A DNA stretch of 38,883 nucleotides from an uncultured Eubacterium sp. (lineage in GTDB: Bacteria; Bacillota; Clostridia; Lachnospirales; Lachnospiraceae): the NCBI GenBank assembly GCA_905235555.1, contig CAJOMD010000014.1, forward strand, positions 1 to 38,883, read 5' to 3'. The position numbers and the translations under genes are program-made. Below are positions 7,861 to 16,067 of this stretch, in pieces. The notes below the pieces were generated by a model, which searched no databases, had not been told where the DNA came from, and saw nothing but the letters and a program-made list of their open reading frames with translations. Within the stretch, counting starts at the first letter, position 1. Each line of letters opens with the position of its first letter.

Positions 7861-9224
7861 GCCTTGTGTCCTCCTATCTGCTCATTTCTATCTTTCATAG
7901 TAGCATTTTCCTGAAGGTCAGTTCCTCTTAAGATAGCATTCTTTCCATACCTCTTCTTAATCTTTATCGCAGCCTCTTGAATTTTTCGCTCTCTATCAGA
8001 CTCTTCTGGGTCTGTGAAAATATCGTACTGTCTAAACTGCTCTTTGGATACTTTGCCAAAGAATAGTCCTAGTCTTCTAACAGGAATCTTTGGATCAACC
8101 ATATTTCGATAAACTGTCTCTATTTCTTTTGACAACATCAAATATGAATTGGACGGCTCCTGCAAAGTAAAGCTTTGACGTATCATTTTAGCATCATAAA
8201 GATTAGAATATCCCACCACCACTGTGATAGTTTTAGTCACCAAACATTGCTCCACTAATTCTAAGCACAAAACATCAGCCATTTCCTTCATCACAATAAG
8301 CGCATCCTCAAAAGAATAATCCACCGGCAAAATCTGTGTATGAGAAATACTATTAGCCTTTGGCTTATAATTTTTAATATCCTTTATCTGCACTGGCTCT
8401 TCGCCCCAGGCGTGGTCTATTAATATCTCTGCATTTACGCCAAATATATTGTAAAGCAAATCCTCATCAGCTTTGGCAATCTCTTCCATAGTAGTGATTC
8501 CATACTTTGCAAATCTTTTAGCTGTACCAGGGCCTATTCCCCAAAAATCTGTAAGAGGTTTATGGCGCCATAAATTTTCTTTAAACATATCTTCACAGAG
8601 AACCCCCACTCTATCCGACGCATGCTTAGCTGTAACATCCAGCGCAATCTTTGCCAGATAAAGGTTCGTCCCAACACCGCATGTCGCCATAATGCCAGTC
8701 TGCGCCAAAATCTCATCCATAAGCATCATTCCGATTCGCTTTGCTCCAAGCAAGTTCTTTGCAATCTGTTTTTCATTTTCATCTAAATCATTTCTGTCAT
8801 AAAATCTTCTTGTAATCTCATCAGCATCTTCCGTCAAGGCTTCTTCAGAATCTAAATGATAAAGTTTAGTGTAGTTAGTCACATCTATAAAAACCTCATC
8901 CACCGAATAAACGTGAATGTCTTCCTCTGAGAAATACTTAAGATAAATATTATATATTTCCATAGAGTAATCCATATAGAGTTTCATTCTAGGAGGAGCC
9001 ATAATGTAATCAACTCCCTTTGGAATCTCAAACACTCTACATCTGTTCTTAATCCCTAGGGCTTTCATGGCAGGAGTTATCGCCAGACAAATGGTTTTGT
9101 CTGTTCTAGTTGGATCTGCCACTACCAAGTTAGTAGTCATTGGATCCAAACCTCTCTCCACACACTCGACTGATGCGTAGAAAGACTTTAGGTCTATGCA
9201 AATGTAACTGCGATCCTCTTTCAT
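7857..9224 (-). CDS. Y-family translesion DNA polymerase (UvrX/UmuC/DinB type), SOS-regulated
   Basis: The 455-residue polymerase starts MKEDRSYICID at 9224. It has the Y-family active-site motifs CIDLKSFYASVE (first catalytic Asp, steric-gate region) and YSVDEVFIDVT (the catalytic Asp-Glu pair), a helix-hairpin-helix thumb (FWGIGPGTAKRFAKYGI) and a little-finger domain from about residue 260. It should copy past DNA lesions at the cost of accuracy. A longer frame begins at a TTG at 9260, but that stretch contains the promoter -10 box and the LexA operator. GGAGGG stands 4 bases before the ATG at 9224, so this start is chosen. Its stop codon overlaps the start of the YolD-like gene. Confidence 0.93.
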   Translation of the reverse strand: MKEDRSYICIDLKSFYASVECVERGLDPMTTNLVVADPTRTDKTICLAITPAMKALGIKNRCRVFEIPKGVDYIMAPPRMKLYMDYSMEIYNIYLKYFSEEDIHVYSVDEVFIDVTNYTKLYHLDSEEALTEDADEITRRFYDRNDLDENEKQIAKNLLGAKRIGMMLMDEILAQTGIMATCGVGTNLYLAKIALDVTAKHASDRVGVLCEDMFKENLWRHKPLTDFWGIGPGTAKRFAKYGITTMEEIAKADEDLLYNIFGVNAEILIDHAWGEEPVQIKDIKNYKPKANSISHTQILPVDYSFEDALIVMKEMADVLCLELVEQCLVTKTITVVVGYSNLYDAKMIRQSFTLQEPSNSYLMLSKEIETVYRNMVDPKIPVRRLGLFFGKVSKEQFRQYDIFTDPEESDRERKIQEAAIKIKKRYGKNAILRGTDLQENATMKDRNEQIGGHKA

Positions 9225-9233
9225 TTTCCCTCC

Positions 9234-9245
9234 GAACATTTGTTC
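9234..9245 (-). promoter_or_regulatory. LexA (SOS) operator of the polymerase gene
   Basis: GAACATTTGTTC is a perfect GAAC-N4-GTTC dyad. With its flank (CGAACATTTGTTC) it matches the Gram-positive LexA/DinR consensus CGAAC-N4-GTTC. It lies between the -10 box and the start codon, where bound LexA would block transcription. Confidence 0.85.
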
Positions 9246-9251
9246 TTTTAT

Positions 9252-9280
9252 ATTATACAAAGAAAGAACCTTTTTAACAA
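9252..9280 (-). promoter_or_regulatory. Promoter of the polymerase-YolD operon
   Basis: On the minus strand TTGTTA (9275-9280), a 17-base spacer, then a consensus TATAAT (9252-9257). The LexA box begins 6 bases downstream. The -35 box lies in the loop of the hairpin at 9258-9293. Confidence 0.75.
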
Positions 9281-9293
9281 GGTCCTTTCTTTG
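9258..9293 (-). terminator. Hairpin between the small secreted gene and the polymerase, possible terminator
   Basis: CAAAGAAAGAACC (9258-9270) pairs with GGTCCTTTCTTTG (9281-9293) with one G-U position and a 10-base loop. It lies 19 bases after the stop of the secreted Ig-like gene, so it may end that transcript, though no clean T-run follows. It overlaps the polymerase promoter. Confidence 0.5.
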
Positions 9294-9311
9294 GAAAGAT
9301 ATAACACTTAC

Positions 9312-9707
9312 TTATTTCAGAACAAATACATTATCTTTAAACTTTGATTTAAACCACACAAATTTATACTTACCCTTTTTAGGTTTCTTTTTGAAAAAAC
9401 GTTTCCACTTAAATGTCTGAACCACTTTATCATGGGCAAAGTATGTAATTGTTCTAGCAAACATTGCGTTCTTTTTAAATTTTACTTTCTTCCACTTTTT
9501 TTTACACTTTTTCTTTAATATAAAATATTCATCGGTATAATAATTTTTATTAGAATTATTAATAACTTGAATTTTTATTTGTTTTTTATTAACTGATTTA
9601 ATTGAAATATCTATATCTTTTGCATGGACATTCAAATTAAACGTATATGAAATTATAAAGAAAAAAATCAAAGTGATTACCAACATATTTTTAAATTTAG
9701 AAATCAT
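9312..9707 (-). CDS. Small secreted Ig-like (Big_14-like) Lys-rich protein
   Basis: The 131-residue protein has a signal peptide (hydrophobic about 8-27, likely cleavage after NVHA). The mature part is short and very basic. The pattern IKIQVINNSNKNYYTDEYFILKK, then KKWKKVKF, and near the end KKGKYKFVWF, resembles the bacterial Ig-like Big_14 type, where a neighbour-of-Ig strand order and a Gly-Lys-Tyr motif recur. GGGAGG precedes the ATG by 6 bases. It lies 28 bases downstream of the broken RHS gene and may be its remnant partner, but a secreted location would be unusual for a classical immunity protein. No specific function is claimed. Confidence 0.65.
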   Translation of the reverse strand: MISKFKNMLVITLIFFFIISYTFNLNVHAKDIDISIKSVNKKQIKIQVINNSNKNYYTDEYFILKKKCKKKWKKVKFKKNAMFARTITYFAHDKVVQTFKWKRFFKKKPKKGKYKFVWFKSKFKDNVFVLK

Positions 9708-9735
9708 ATTAACCTCCCATATAATATTTAATATA

Positions 9736-10677
9736 TTACATATTACACAATTCTCTAATTGTCATAGATTTATCTTTTGAGTGACTAACAACTTTATCTT
9801 TCTTATATTTAACCCATCCTTTATTTTTTTTGATTTTTTGTTTTCCACACCACATTTTCCATGTTTTATCATTTTTCGAAACAAATGTAGAATTCATCTT
9901 AGGATGTTCATAATCTGAATATACTGTTCCATCAGAAGCAACTAGTTTTCCTGTTATTTTTTTTGCAAAATACGTAGCTATATTACTTTTTTTATATGCT
10001 TGATGCCCAACATTGCATCCTAGCAAAATCAATTTTTTTATATTCTTCTTCTTTAACGATTTTACCTGTCCTTTTGATATCAGCGTCGTTTCACCATAAT
10101 TACCTCCTAATTCATTTGGGTTACCATGTGAATCTATCACAACGCAAGATATCTTTTTCTTGCTCATTTTATTCCACTTAGTTTTAAAAGTCCTATGAGT
10201 ATTTGTGACTCTTAACTTAGCTTTTCCATTATACTTTTCTTTTAGTACTTTTTTAATAACCTCCGCCTCGCCTTTATACTGACCGATTGTTATCGAATAA
10301 CTAAGGTGTCCACTCGGATCAATATAATTAATCGGATTTCCACCACAGTATGCATACATATTCCATGTATGATAATCTTTCTGCTCTCCTCTGTAACTGT
10401 CTTGTGTGGTGAAAACTTTGTCTTCTGGATTATAAAATCTTGCATTTAGATAGTATTCTTTCGTTAGTTCATCATATACACCGCTAGTATAGCATATTTC
10501 ATTATTAAAATCGGTATCTCCTAATTTAGTAGTCTCTCCAAAATCATCATATTTGTATCTTACTACTCCATTTCCAGATTCATCTACTATATTAGTCACA
10601 CTTGTTCTTATATCTTTATTATAAAAGTATGCATGTTGACCATCATCATATTGAACTGTAGCTATAATATTATTCTA
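9736..10677 (-). pseudogene. RHS-repeat core with caspase-like C-terminal domain (3' part of a broken RHS gene)
   Basis: From an in-frame TAG at 10675-10677 the frame reads RHS-repeat sequence (YDDGQHAYFYN, NIVDESGNGVVRYKYDDFGE) and the RHS core end (LNARFYNPEDKVFTTQD, NMYAYCGGNPINYIDPSGH). After DPSGH comes a variable C-terminal domain of about 190 residues. Within it VVIDSHGNPNELGG and KKLILLGCNVG give a His/Cys pair (His158 and Cys195, counted from a GTG at 10599) arranged as in caspase-fold (clan CD) proteases. RHS proteins are normally over 1000 residues and deliver such tips as toxins. Only the last repeat remains here, and no ATG with a ribosome site opens this frame. Some residual translation from the GTG at 10599 cannot be excluded. 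Confidence 0.75.
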
Positions 10678-10811
10678 CTGTTGTTATCAGCGTATACTTT
10701 ATACTCTAATCCACTCACATTTAAACTGACACAAACCATAATTACGCACATCAAAAAAGAGACATACTTACTCCTGTCTCTTCTGATTCTGTGGAGAATT
10801 CTTTTCCTCAT
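10662..10811 (-). pseudogene. Signal-peptide remnant of the broken RHS gene (5' part)
   Basis: A 49-codon frame begins with an ATG preceded by a strong AAAGGAGG six bases away. It encodes a signal peptide: basic MRKRILHRIRRDRSKY, then a hydrophobic core VSFLMCVIMVCVSL and a probable cleavage site near VYADN. It stops at 10662, overlapping the upstream end of the RHS frame in another phase. A single-base shift between 10662 and 10677 would join the two. The arrangement looks like a large internal deletion that joined the 5' and 3' ends of an RHS gene out of frame. Confidence 0.7.
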
Positions 10812-10937
10812 AACAAACCTCCTTTATATTCCAACCGACGCCTACTTATATGTTAAATGTACCAAATATCCATATAAAATCAATAGATTCTGAAAAAAAT
10901 GATACCGTAATGATCGATTTATACCTTCTTCTATTAA

Positions 10938-10965
10938 TCAAAAAAGGACCCTCTTGGGGTCCTTT
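10938..10965 (-). terminator. Terminator of the DUF1846 gene
   Basis: AAAGGACCC (10943-10951) pairs with GGGTCCTTT (10957-10965) with a 5-base loop, followed on the minus strand by TTTTTTG. It lies 46 bases past the DUF1846 stop and separates it from the RHS remnant. Confidence 0.85.
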
Positions 10966-11010
10966 AATATTTTGCTAATTCACTCAATCATTAAAACATA
11001 GTTGGGTTGC

Positions 11011-12477
11011 TTAAAAGAACAAATCTTTGGAAGGGTAAATAGGTTCGCATGTTACACGTAAACCTAATTGTCTAAGTACTGACTCATCACTTGAATCAAG
11101 CATCTGAGTGGAATGGAATTCCAAATCTCTTTCCATTGCCTTTATAGCAAGTGAGTTTGTAGCTCCTGATACTGAAAGTGCTGTAAGCACTGCATCAAGA
11201 TTTAGGATTGTACTTCTACTTCCAAGTATCTCTGTCTTCATTGCTAGAATTGGTTCTAGAATGATTGGAGTTAGAAGTGTTAAGTCATCATCTATTCCTG
11301 TAATTGCTTTGATAGCATTTAGTACCACTGAAGAAGCGCTCATAAGCTCACTGGCTTTACCTGTAATAATTCTGCCATCTTCTAATTCGATAGCTGCTGC
11401 TGGCACTCCTAATTCCTCTTCTTTCTTAAGAGCAGCATTTACTACAGCTCTATCATCTGGCGAAATGTTAAGTTCCTGCATAATACGCTTGATTTTATCA
11501 ACCGCGCTCTTCTTTTCTTTACCTTTTCTATAATCGCATTTTGTTGCGAAGAATCTTCTTATTATTTCTTGCTCTGATGCATCTCTCACTGCATCATCAT
11601 CCACTATAGCGTAACCTGCCATGTTTACACCCATGTCTGTTGGACTCTTGTAGTCAAAATTCTCATTAGAGATCTTCGCCAAAGTACTCTGAACAATTGG
11701 GAAAGCTTCTACGTCTCTGTTGTAGTTAACTGTAGTCTCTCCATATGCTTCTAAGTGGAATGGATCAATCATGTTAACGTCATCTAAGTCTGCTGTAGCA
11801 GCCTCGTACGCTAGGTTAACTGGATGTTTTAGTGGAACATTCCAAATAGGGAATGTCTCGAACTTAGCATAACCTGTTGGAATACCACGAGTGTTCTCAT
11901 GATACACTTGCGATAGACAAGTAGCTAACTTTCCGCTACCTGGTCCTGGAGCAGTTACTACTACTAGTGGTTTTGTAGTCTCTACATAAGGGTTTGCTCC
12001 AAATCCCTCTTCACTACATATATAATCGATATCTACTGGATATCCTTTAATAGGCTTGTGGAAATAGTTTTTGATTCCGTGTTGATCAAGTTTTGCGCTA
12101 AATGCATCAGCTGCCACCTGACCAGTGTATCTAGTGATTACCACACTGTTAACTTCAATGCCAAGTTTAGTGATATTGTCAATTAATCTAAGAACATCCA
12201 TATCATAAGTGATACCAAGGTCTGCTCTCATCTTTGTCTTTTCAATATCACCTGCAGAAATTACAAATATAATTTCTGCTTGGTCTTTAAGTTCGTGCAA
12301 AAGTTTAATCTTTGCATTTACATCAAATCCTGGAAGAACTCTTGATGCGTGGTAATCGTCAAATAGTTTGCCACCAAACTCAAGATATAACTTACCATTA
12401 GCATTCTCTATTCTCTCTAAGATATGCTGTTTCTGTTTCTTGATATACAGTTCATTATCAAAACCTATTTTTTTCAA
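11011..12477 (-). CDS. DUF1846 family protein
   Basis: The roughly 488-residue protein is a full-length member of the conserved DUF1846 family, known mainly from structural genomics and without a settled role. Visible marks are KIGFDNELYIKKQKQHILERI at the N-terminus, YLEFGGKLFDDYHASRVLPGF, a glycine-rich VTAPGPGSGKLATCLSQ (about 185-200) that resembles a phosphate-binding loop, and GYAKFETFPIWNVPLKHPVN. An upstream GTG at 12507 would add ten residues. The family normally begins near KIGFDN, and GGAAGTGG lies 6 bases before a TTG at 12477, so that start is preferred. It has its own promoter and terminator. Nucleotide binding is inference from the glycine-rich loop. Confidence 0.85.
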   Translation of the reverse strand: MKKIGFDNELYIKKQKQHILERIENANGKLYLEFGGKLFDDYHASRVLPGFDVNAKIKLLHELKDQAEIIFVISAGDIEKTKMRADLGITYDMDVLRLIDNITKLGIEVNSVVITRYTGQVAADAFSAKLDQHGIKNYFHKPIKGYPVDIDYICSEEGFGANPYVETTKPLVVVTAPGPGSGKLATCLSQVYHENTRGIPTGYAKFETFPIWNVPLKHPVNLAYEAATADLDDVNMIDPFHLEAYGETTVNYNRDVEAFPIVQSTLAKISNENFDYKSPTDMGVNMAGYAIVDDDAVRDASEQEIIRRFFATKCDYRKGKEKKSAVDKIKRIMQELNISPDDRAVVNAALKKEEELGVPAAAIELEDGRIITGKASELMSASSVVLNAIKAITGIDDDLTLLTPIILEPILAMKTEILGSRSTILNLDAVLTALSVSGATNSLAIKAMERDLEFHSTQMLDSSDESVLRQLGLRVTCEPIYPSKDLFF

Positions 12478-12514
12478 TCTAGCCCACTTCCTTTCAATTT
12501 TTCCCACGTTTAAT

Positions 12515-12543
12515 ATAATATCAATTTAGAGTTTTCATTTCAA
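12515..12543 (-). promoter_or_regulatory. Promoter of the DUF1846 gene
   Basis: On the minus strand TTGAAA (12538-12543), a 17-base spacer, then TATTAT (12515-12520), about 40 bases before the preferred start. Confidence 0.6.
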
Positions 12544-12572
12544 TTAAAATATTAAGTATTTATTTAATAACT

Positions 12573-12602
12573 AAAAAAACCGGCACCGGTGCCGATTTTT
12601 TT
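12573..12602 (-). terminator. Bidirectional terminator at the end of the arg/L,D-transpeptidase run
   Basis: The GC-rich palindrome CGGCACCGGTGCCG is flanked by an A7 run on one side and a T7 run on the other, giving T-tracts on both strands. The transpeptidase stop codon (12601-12603) touches it. Confidence 0.88.
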
Positions 12603-13893
12603 AGTGTATAAAAGTAGTCATTCCTGACTCTGTTTTATCATATAGTTTTTTAGCGAATGCAGGTGGTAGGTTAATACAGCCGTGAGATCCACCAACCAAG
12701 TATCTAGTTCCTCCAAAAGTTGGCTGCCAAGGTGCATCGTGGAAGCCTACTCCAGTTGGAGTAAGTCTCATCCAATAATCAACCCAAGTCTTATAACCTC
12801 TACCCTTCAAATACTTTCCAGGTTTTTTCTCTGTTATATAGAATACACCTACAGGTGTTTCTCGTTTCTTTTTAGGTAATCCAGTAACAACAGGAGATTG
12901 CATAATAATCTTTTTACCCTTATACATCCACATATGCTGCTTAGGAATACTAACCTCAATCTGAATCTTAGAGTAATTCTTTGGAGATTCTCTTAGAAGA
13001 AAAGGTTTTCTGTTATCGTGACTTTTCTTCTTTTTGTAAGCTTTTTCAATGTATGGCATCTCGCGCTCATAGTCTACAGTAGAACCCCATGTTCCACCCT
13101 TAACTTTACGCTTCTTACCCTTGTGGTCCTTAAACTCCCATACGCCACCGATAGTGTCGTATGTTGCAAGTGCTTTGTAGATGATTTTTCTCATCTGTGT
13201 CTCATCTACTTTCACTTTACCGTCAACCAATTTTACAGTGTCAAAATTATGTCTAATTTCTGCACCATTTTTAAATGTGATATGCCACTTCAAAGGCTTA
13301 TTAAGTTTCTTTAAAGTAGGTTCTAAATCTTCATCCAAAACTTTTGGTTGTTCTAGATAGTCGTATATAGAAATATTTTCTGCATTATTTTTCAAACTCT
13401 TTACAAGTCCTTTAATGTTTACCTTTGTTCCAAGTTTAGCTGGTCTAATCTTGTAAAGTTTATCACCTTTAACTATCTTTGCATTCTTGGGCTTTTCGTT
13501 TTTCTTGTTGTCTTTCTTTAAAGTTTTCTTTATACCTTTAACATCTACATCATAAGTAATCTTTACATTATTATTCCTGCCAGAAATAGTATCGATTGCT
13601 TTTGTAAAGATGTTTCTATTTACAATTGGTTTTATATCATATTTATATTTTGTAAACTTATTATATTTGTCTTCTAAAAATACTGTATGAGTAGACATTA
13701 TTTTGTTTTCAAAATCTTTCTTTATGTGTTTATTACTCAAATAAACACCGTTTACTTTAACGCGTCCAAATGCAGATAACAAAATAAGCGCAGTCACCAA
13801 AACTACAACTACTGCGCTTACTATTACTGTCACTTTAATTTTTAGTTTTTTCTTTCTTTCCCCGCTTGTCACTATTTTTTTATTTATCTCCAA
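12601..13893 (-). CDS. L,D-transpeptidase (YkuD) with N-terminal membrane anchor
   Basis: The 430-residue enzyme makes 3-3 peptidoglycan cross-links or attaches proteins to the wall, outside the membrane. One hydrophobic helix (about 21-43) anchors it. A Lys-rich region of about 220 residues resembles the peptidoglycan-binding domain that precedes YkuD in clostridial enzymes. The YkuD domain (about 310-430) starts IEVSIPKQHMWMYKG, contains VVTGLPKKKRETPVGVFYI and GVGFHD, and ends with the catalytic GGSHGCINLP. The motif His and Cys are both present. The gene starts 26 bases after argD with no visible promoter or terminator between, so it is probably transcribed with the arginine genes. Its stop lies directly at the terminator stem. 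Confidence 0.93.
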   Translation of the reverse strand: MEINKKIVTSGERKKKLKIKVTVIVSAVVVVLVTALILLSAFGRVKVNGVYLSNKHIKKDFENKIMSTHTVFLEDKYNKFTKYKYDIKPIVNRNIFTKAIDTISGRNNNVKITYDVDVKGIKKTLKKDNKKNEKPKNAKIVKGDKLYKIRPAKLGTKVNIKGLVKSLKNNAENISIYDYLEQPKVLDEDLEPTLKKLNKPLKWHITFKNGAEIRHNFDTVKLVDGKVKVDETQMRKIIYKALATYDTIGGVWEFKDHKGKKRKVKGGTWGSTVDYEREMPYIEKAYKKKKSHDNRKPFLLRESPKNYSKIQIEVSIPKQHMWMYKGKKIIMQSPVVTGLPKKKRETPVGVFYITEKKPGKYLKGRGYKTWVDYWMRLTPTGVGFHDAPWQPTFGGTRYLVGGSHGCINLPPAFAKKLYDKTESGMTTFIH

Positions 13894-13919
13894 TTTTTAT
13901 TAAACAATCAACTTATAAT

Positions 13920-15113
13920 TTATAAAATTTTTCGTAAAATATCAAGCATTAAATCAATATTTTCTTTAGAAATTATAAGGGGTGGAAGCATTCGTAGGAC
14001 ATTACCTCCAGCGCTTATTACAACTAGTCCATTTTTGAGTGCTTCATTTACGATATCGCCCACTGGCACGCGGAGTTCTAAGCCCTGCATCAAACCCATA
14101 CCTTTTCGTTTTACCACTGAATTGAACTCAAATGCAATTTTATCTAATTCCTCTGTCAAGTAATCGCCCATTACTTTGGCGTGCTCTACTATTAGCTCCT
14201 CTTCATATATGTCAAAAACTTTGCTTACTACAGAAGACACAAGTGGGTTTCCACCATACGTAGTTCCATGATCTCCTGGCACTAAAGTATCCATACACTT
14301 TTCTGCACAGACAAATGCGCCCACAGGCACACCGCAACCAAGCGCCTTAGCACAAGTTACAACATCTGGCTTTACTCCATAGTGTTCATAAGCAAACATC
14401 TTTCCTGTTCTACCCATTCCACACTGGATTTCATCGCAAATCATTATGATATCTTTTTCATCGCAAAGTGCGCGAATTCCTTTTATAAAATCTTCATCGG
14501 CTGGCGTCACTCCACCCTCGCCTTGCACGCACTCAACCACGATGGCGCAAGTCTTATCAGATACTAATTCTTTTACACTATCTAGATTGTTAAACTCTGC
14601 AAACTTAACATCATCTATGTCCGGTCCAAAAGGCTTACGGTACTCTGAAGTCCCAGTTATTTCTATTGCACCTTTTGTACGACCGTGAAACGAATTGTTC
14701 ATGGCAATAACTTCATAGCCTATTGAAAATTCATTGTTTTCTTTTTCTACACTTTTATCATAAGCGTAGCGCTTTGCTACCTTTAGCGCGCCCTCTATAG
14801 CTTCTGCTCCACTGTTTGTAAAGAACGCTTTCTTAAGACCTGTAGCCTTCACTAGTTTTTCAGCTGCATCTGCCACTGGCTTGTTATAAAAAAGATTTGA
14901 TGTGTGAAGTAGCAAATCAGTTTGCTCTTTAATTGTATTGTTTAGTTTTTCATTTCCATAACCCAGCGAACAAACACCTATGCCCGATGCAAAGTCCAAA
15001 TACTTTTTGCCATTTTCATCGTACAAAAACACACCCTCACCCTTTTCAAATACAATAGGGAAACGATTGTATGCGTGTATTAAGTTTTGCTCTGCTTTAT
15101 CAATATAATTCAT
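13920..15113 (-). CDS. argD: Acetylornithine aminotransferase
   Basis: ArgD transfers an amino group from glutamate to N-acetylglutamate semialdehyde, using pyridoxal phosphate in the cytoplasm. The 397-residue protein is full length. It shows DFASGIGVCSLGY at the N-terminus, the cofactor-binding FTNSGAEAIEGALK, FHGRTKGA, the Asp of MICDEIQCGMGRTG and the Schiff-base Lys in CAKALGCGVPVGAF. The start codon directly follows the argB stop. It is the last biosynthetic gene of argC-argJ-argB-argD. Confidence 0.96.
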   Translation of the reverse strand: MNYIDKAEQNLIHAYNRFPIVFEKGEGVFLYDENGKKYLDFASGIGVCSLGYGNEKLNNTIKEQTDLLLHTSNLFYNKPVADAAEKLVKATGLKKAFFTNSGAEAIEGALKVAKRYAYDKSVEKENNEFSIGYEVIAMNNSFHGRTKGAIEITGTSEYRKPFGPDIDDVKFAEFNNLDSVKELVSDKTCAIVVECVQGEGGVTPADEDFIKGIRALCDEKDIIMICDEIQCGMGRTGKMFAYEHYGVKPDVVTCAKALGCGVPVGAFVCAEKCMDTLVPGDHGTTYGGNPLVSSVVSKVFDIYEEELIVEHAKVMGDYLTEELDKIAFEFNSVVKRKGMGLMQGLELRVPVGDIVNEALKNGLVVISAGGNVLRMLPPLIISKENIDLMLDILRKIL

Positions 15114-16046
15114 TTACTTTTCTTTTATCTCCTCTTCTTTATAGAACTTTTCATCTTCGTCGCGAAGCAATGCAGTTCCAATACCTTTGTTAGTGAAGAT
15201 TTCTAATAATATACAATGTGGAATTCTTCCGTCCAAGATATGGACACGAGATACTCCGTTTTCAATTGCCTCTATACAATTCTTGATTTTTGGAATCATT
15301 CCGCCTGAGATTGTTCCATCTTTAATCAAGTCCTTTGCCTCGGAAATAGTCATCTCTGAAATAACAGAGTCGTGATCTTCAGCATCCATTAGCACACCCT
15401 CTGTGTCTGTAAGGAATGCTAGCTTCTCAGCCTTTACTGCCTCTGCTATAGCTGATGCTGCATCATCTGCATTTATATTGTATGCCTCGAACTCATCATC
15501 TAAACCTATCGGACAAACTATTGGAAGAAAGTCCTTCTCTATCAAGTCAAGCAAGATTTCTGTGGAAACAGACTTTACAGTTCCCACATATCCAATGTCC
15601 TCGCCGTGGGAAAGTTTCTTCTCAACACTTAGAAGGTTTCCGTCTTTACCACTGATACCAATGGCACGAACACCTAACTTCTCAACCATCTGAACGAGCT
15701 GTTTGTTTACTTTATTAAGAACCATCTCTGCTGCTTCCAAAGTTTCTTCATCAGTCACACGAAGACCGTTCACAAACTCAGTCTCCATACCCATCTTATC
15801 AATGTGCTTGCTAATAGCCTTCCCACCACCATGCACGATGATAGGTTTGAAACCAACTAGTTTAAGAAGTGTAACGTCCTGAATTACATTTGTCATAAAA
15901 TCCTCATCTAACATTGCACTTCCACCGTATTTAACAACTATTATTTTTCTATTGAATCGCTGAATGTAAGGTAGCGCCTCAATAAGAACGTCTGCCTTTT
16001 CAATAAGCGAATCCATTTTTATATCTTTATTGCCTTTCATTATCAT
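15114..16046 (-). CDS. argB: Acetylglutamate kinase
   Basis: ArgB phosphorylates N-acetylglutamate with ATP. The 310-residue protein has [23 protein letters not shown], the substrate-binding [11 protein letters not shown] and the C-terminal nucleotide-site [13 protein letters not shown] and [14 protein letters not shown]. An N-terminal helix before KYGGSAM is longer than in the unregulated E. coli enzyme and resembles arginine-inhibited hexameric forms, so feedback inhibition by arginine is likely (inference). GGAGG lies 9 bases before the first ATG; a second in-frame ATG two codons later is also possible. Confidence 0.96.
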   Translation of the reverse strand: MIMKGNKDIKMDSLIEKADVLIEALPYIQRFNRKIIVVKYGGSAMLDEDFMTNVIQDVTLLKLVGFKPIIVHGGGKAISKHIDKMGMETEFVNGLRVTDEETLEAAEMVLNKVNKQLVQMVEKLGVRAIGISGKDGNLLSVEKKLSHGEDIGYVGTVKSVSTEILLDLIEKDFLPIVCPIGLDDEFEAYNINADDAASAIAEAVKAEKLAFLTDTEGVLMDAEDHDSVISEMTISEAKDLIKDGTISGGMIPKIKNCIEAIENGVSRVHILDGRIPHCILLEIFTNKGIGTALLRDEDEKFYKEEEIKEK

Positions 16047-16067
16047 TTGTCTATTCCTCCAAAGTTC

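Noticed and set aside
10633..10893. Hydrophobic 86-codon plus-strand frame
   Set aside because: It is the antisense of the RHS signal peptide and its leader; no ribosome site, and the minus-strand reading explains the region better.
11108..11533. 141-codon plus-strand frame opposite the DUF1846 gene
   Set aside because: Antisense shadow with Ser/Ile-rich composition typical of reverse frames; no ribosome site.
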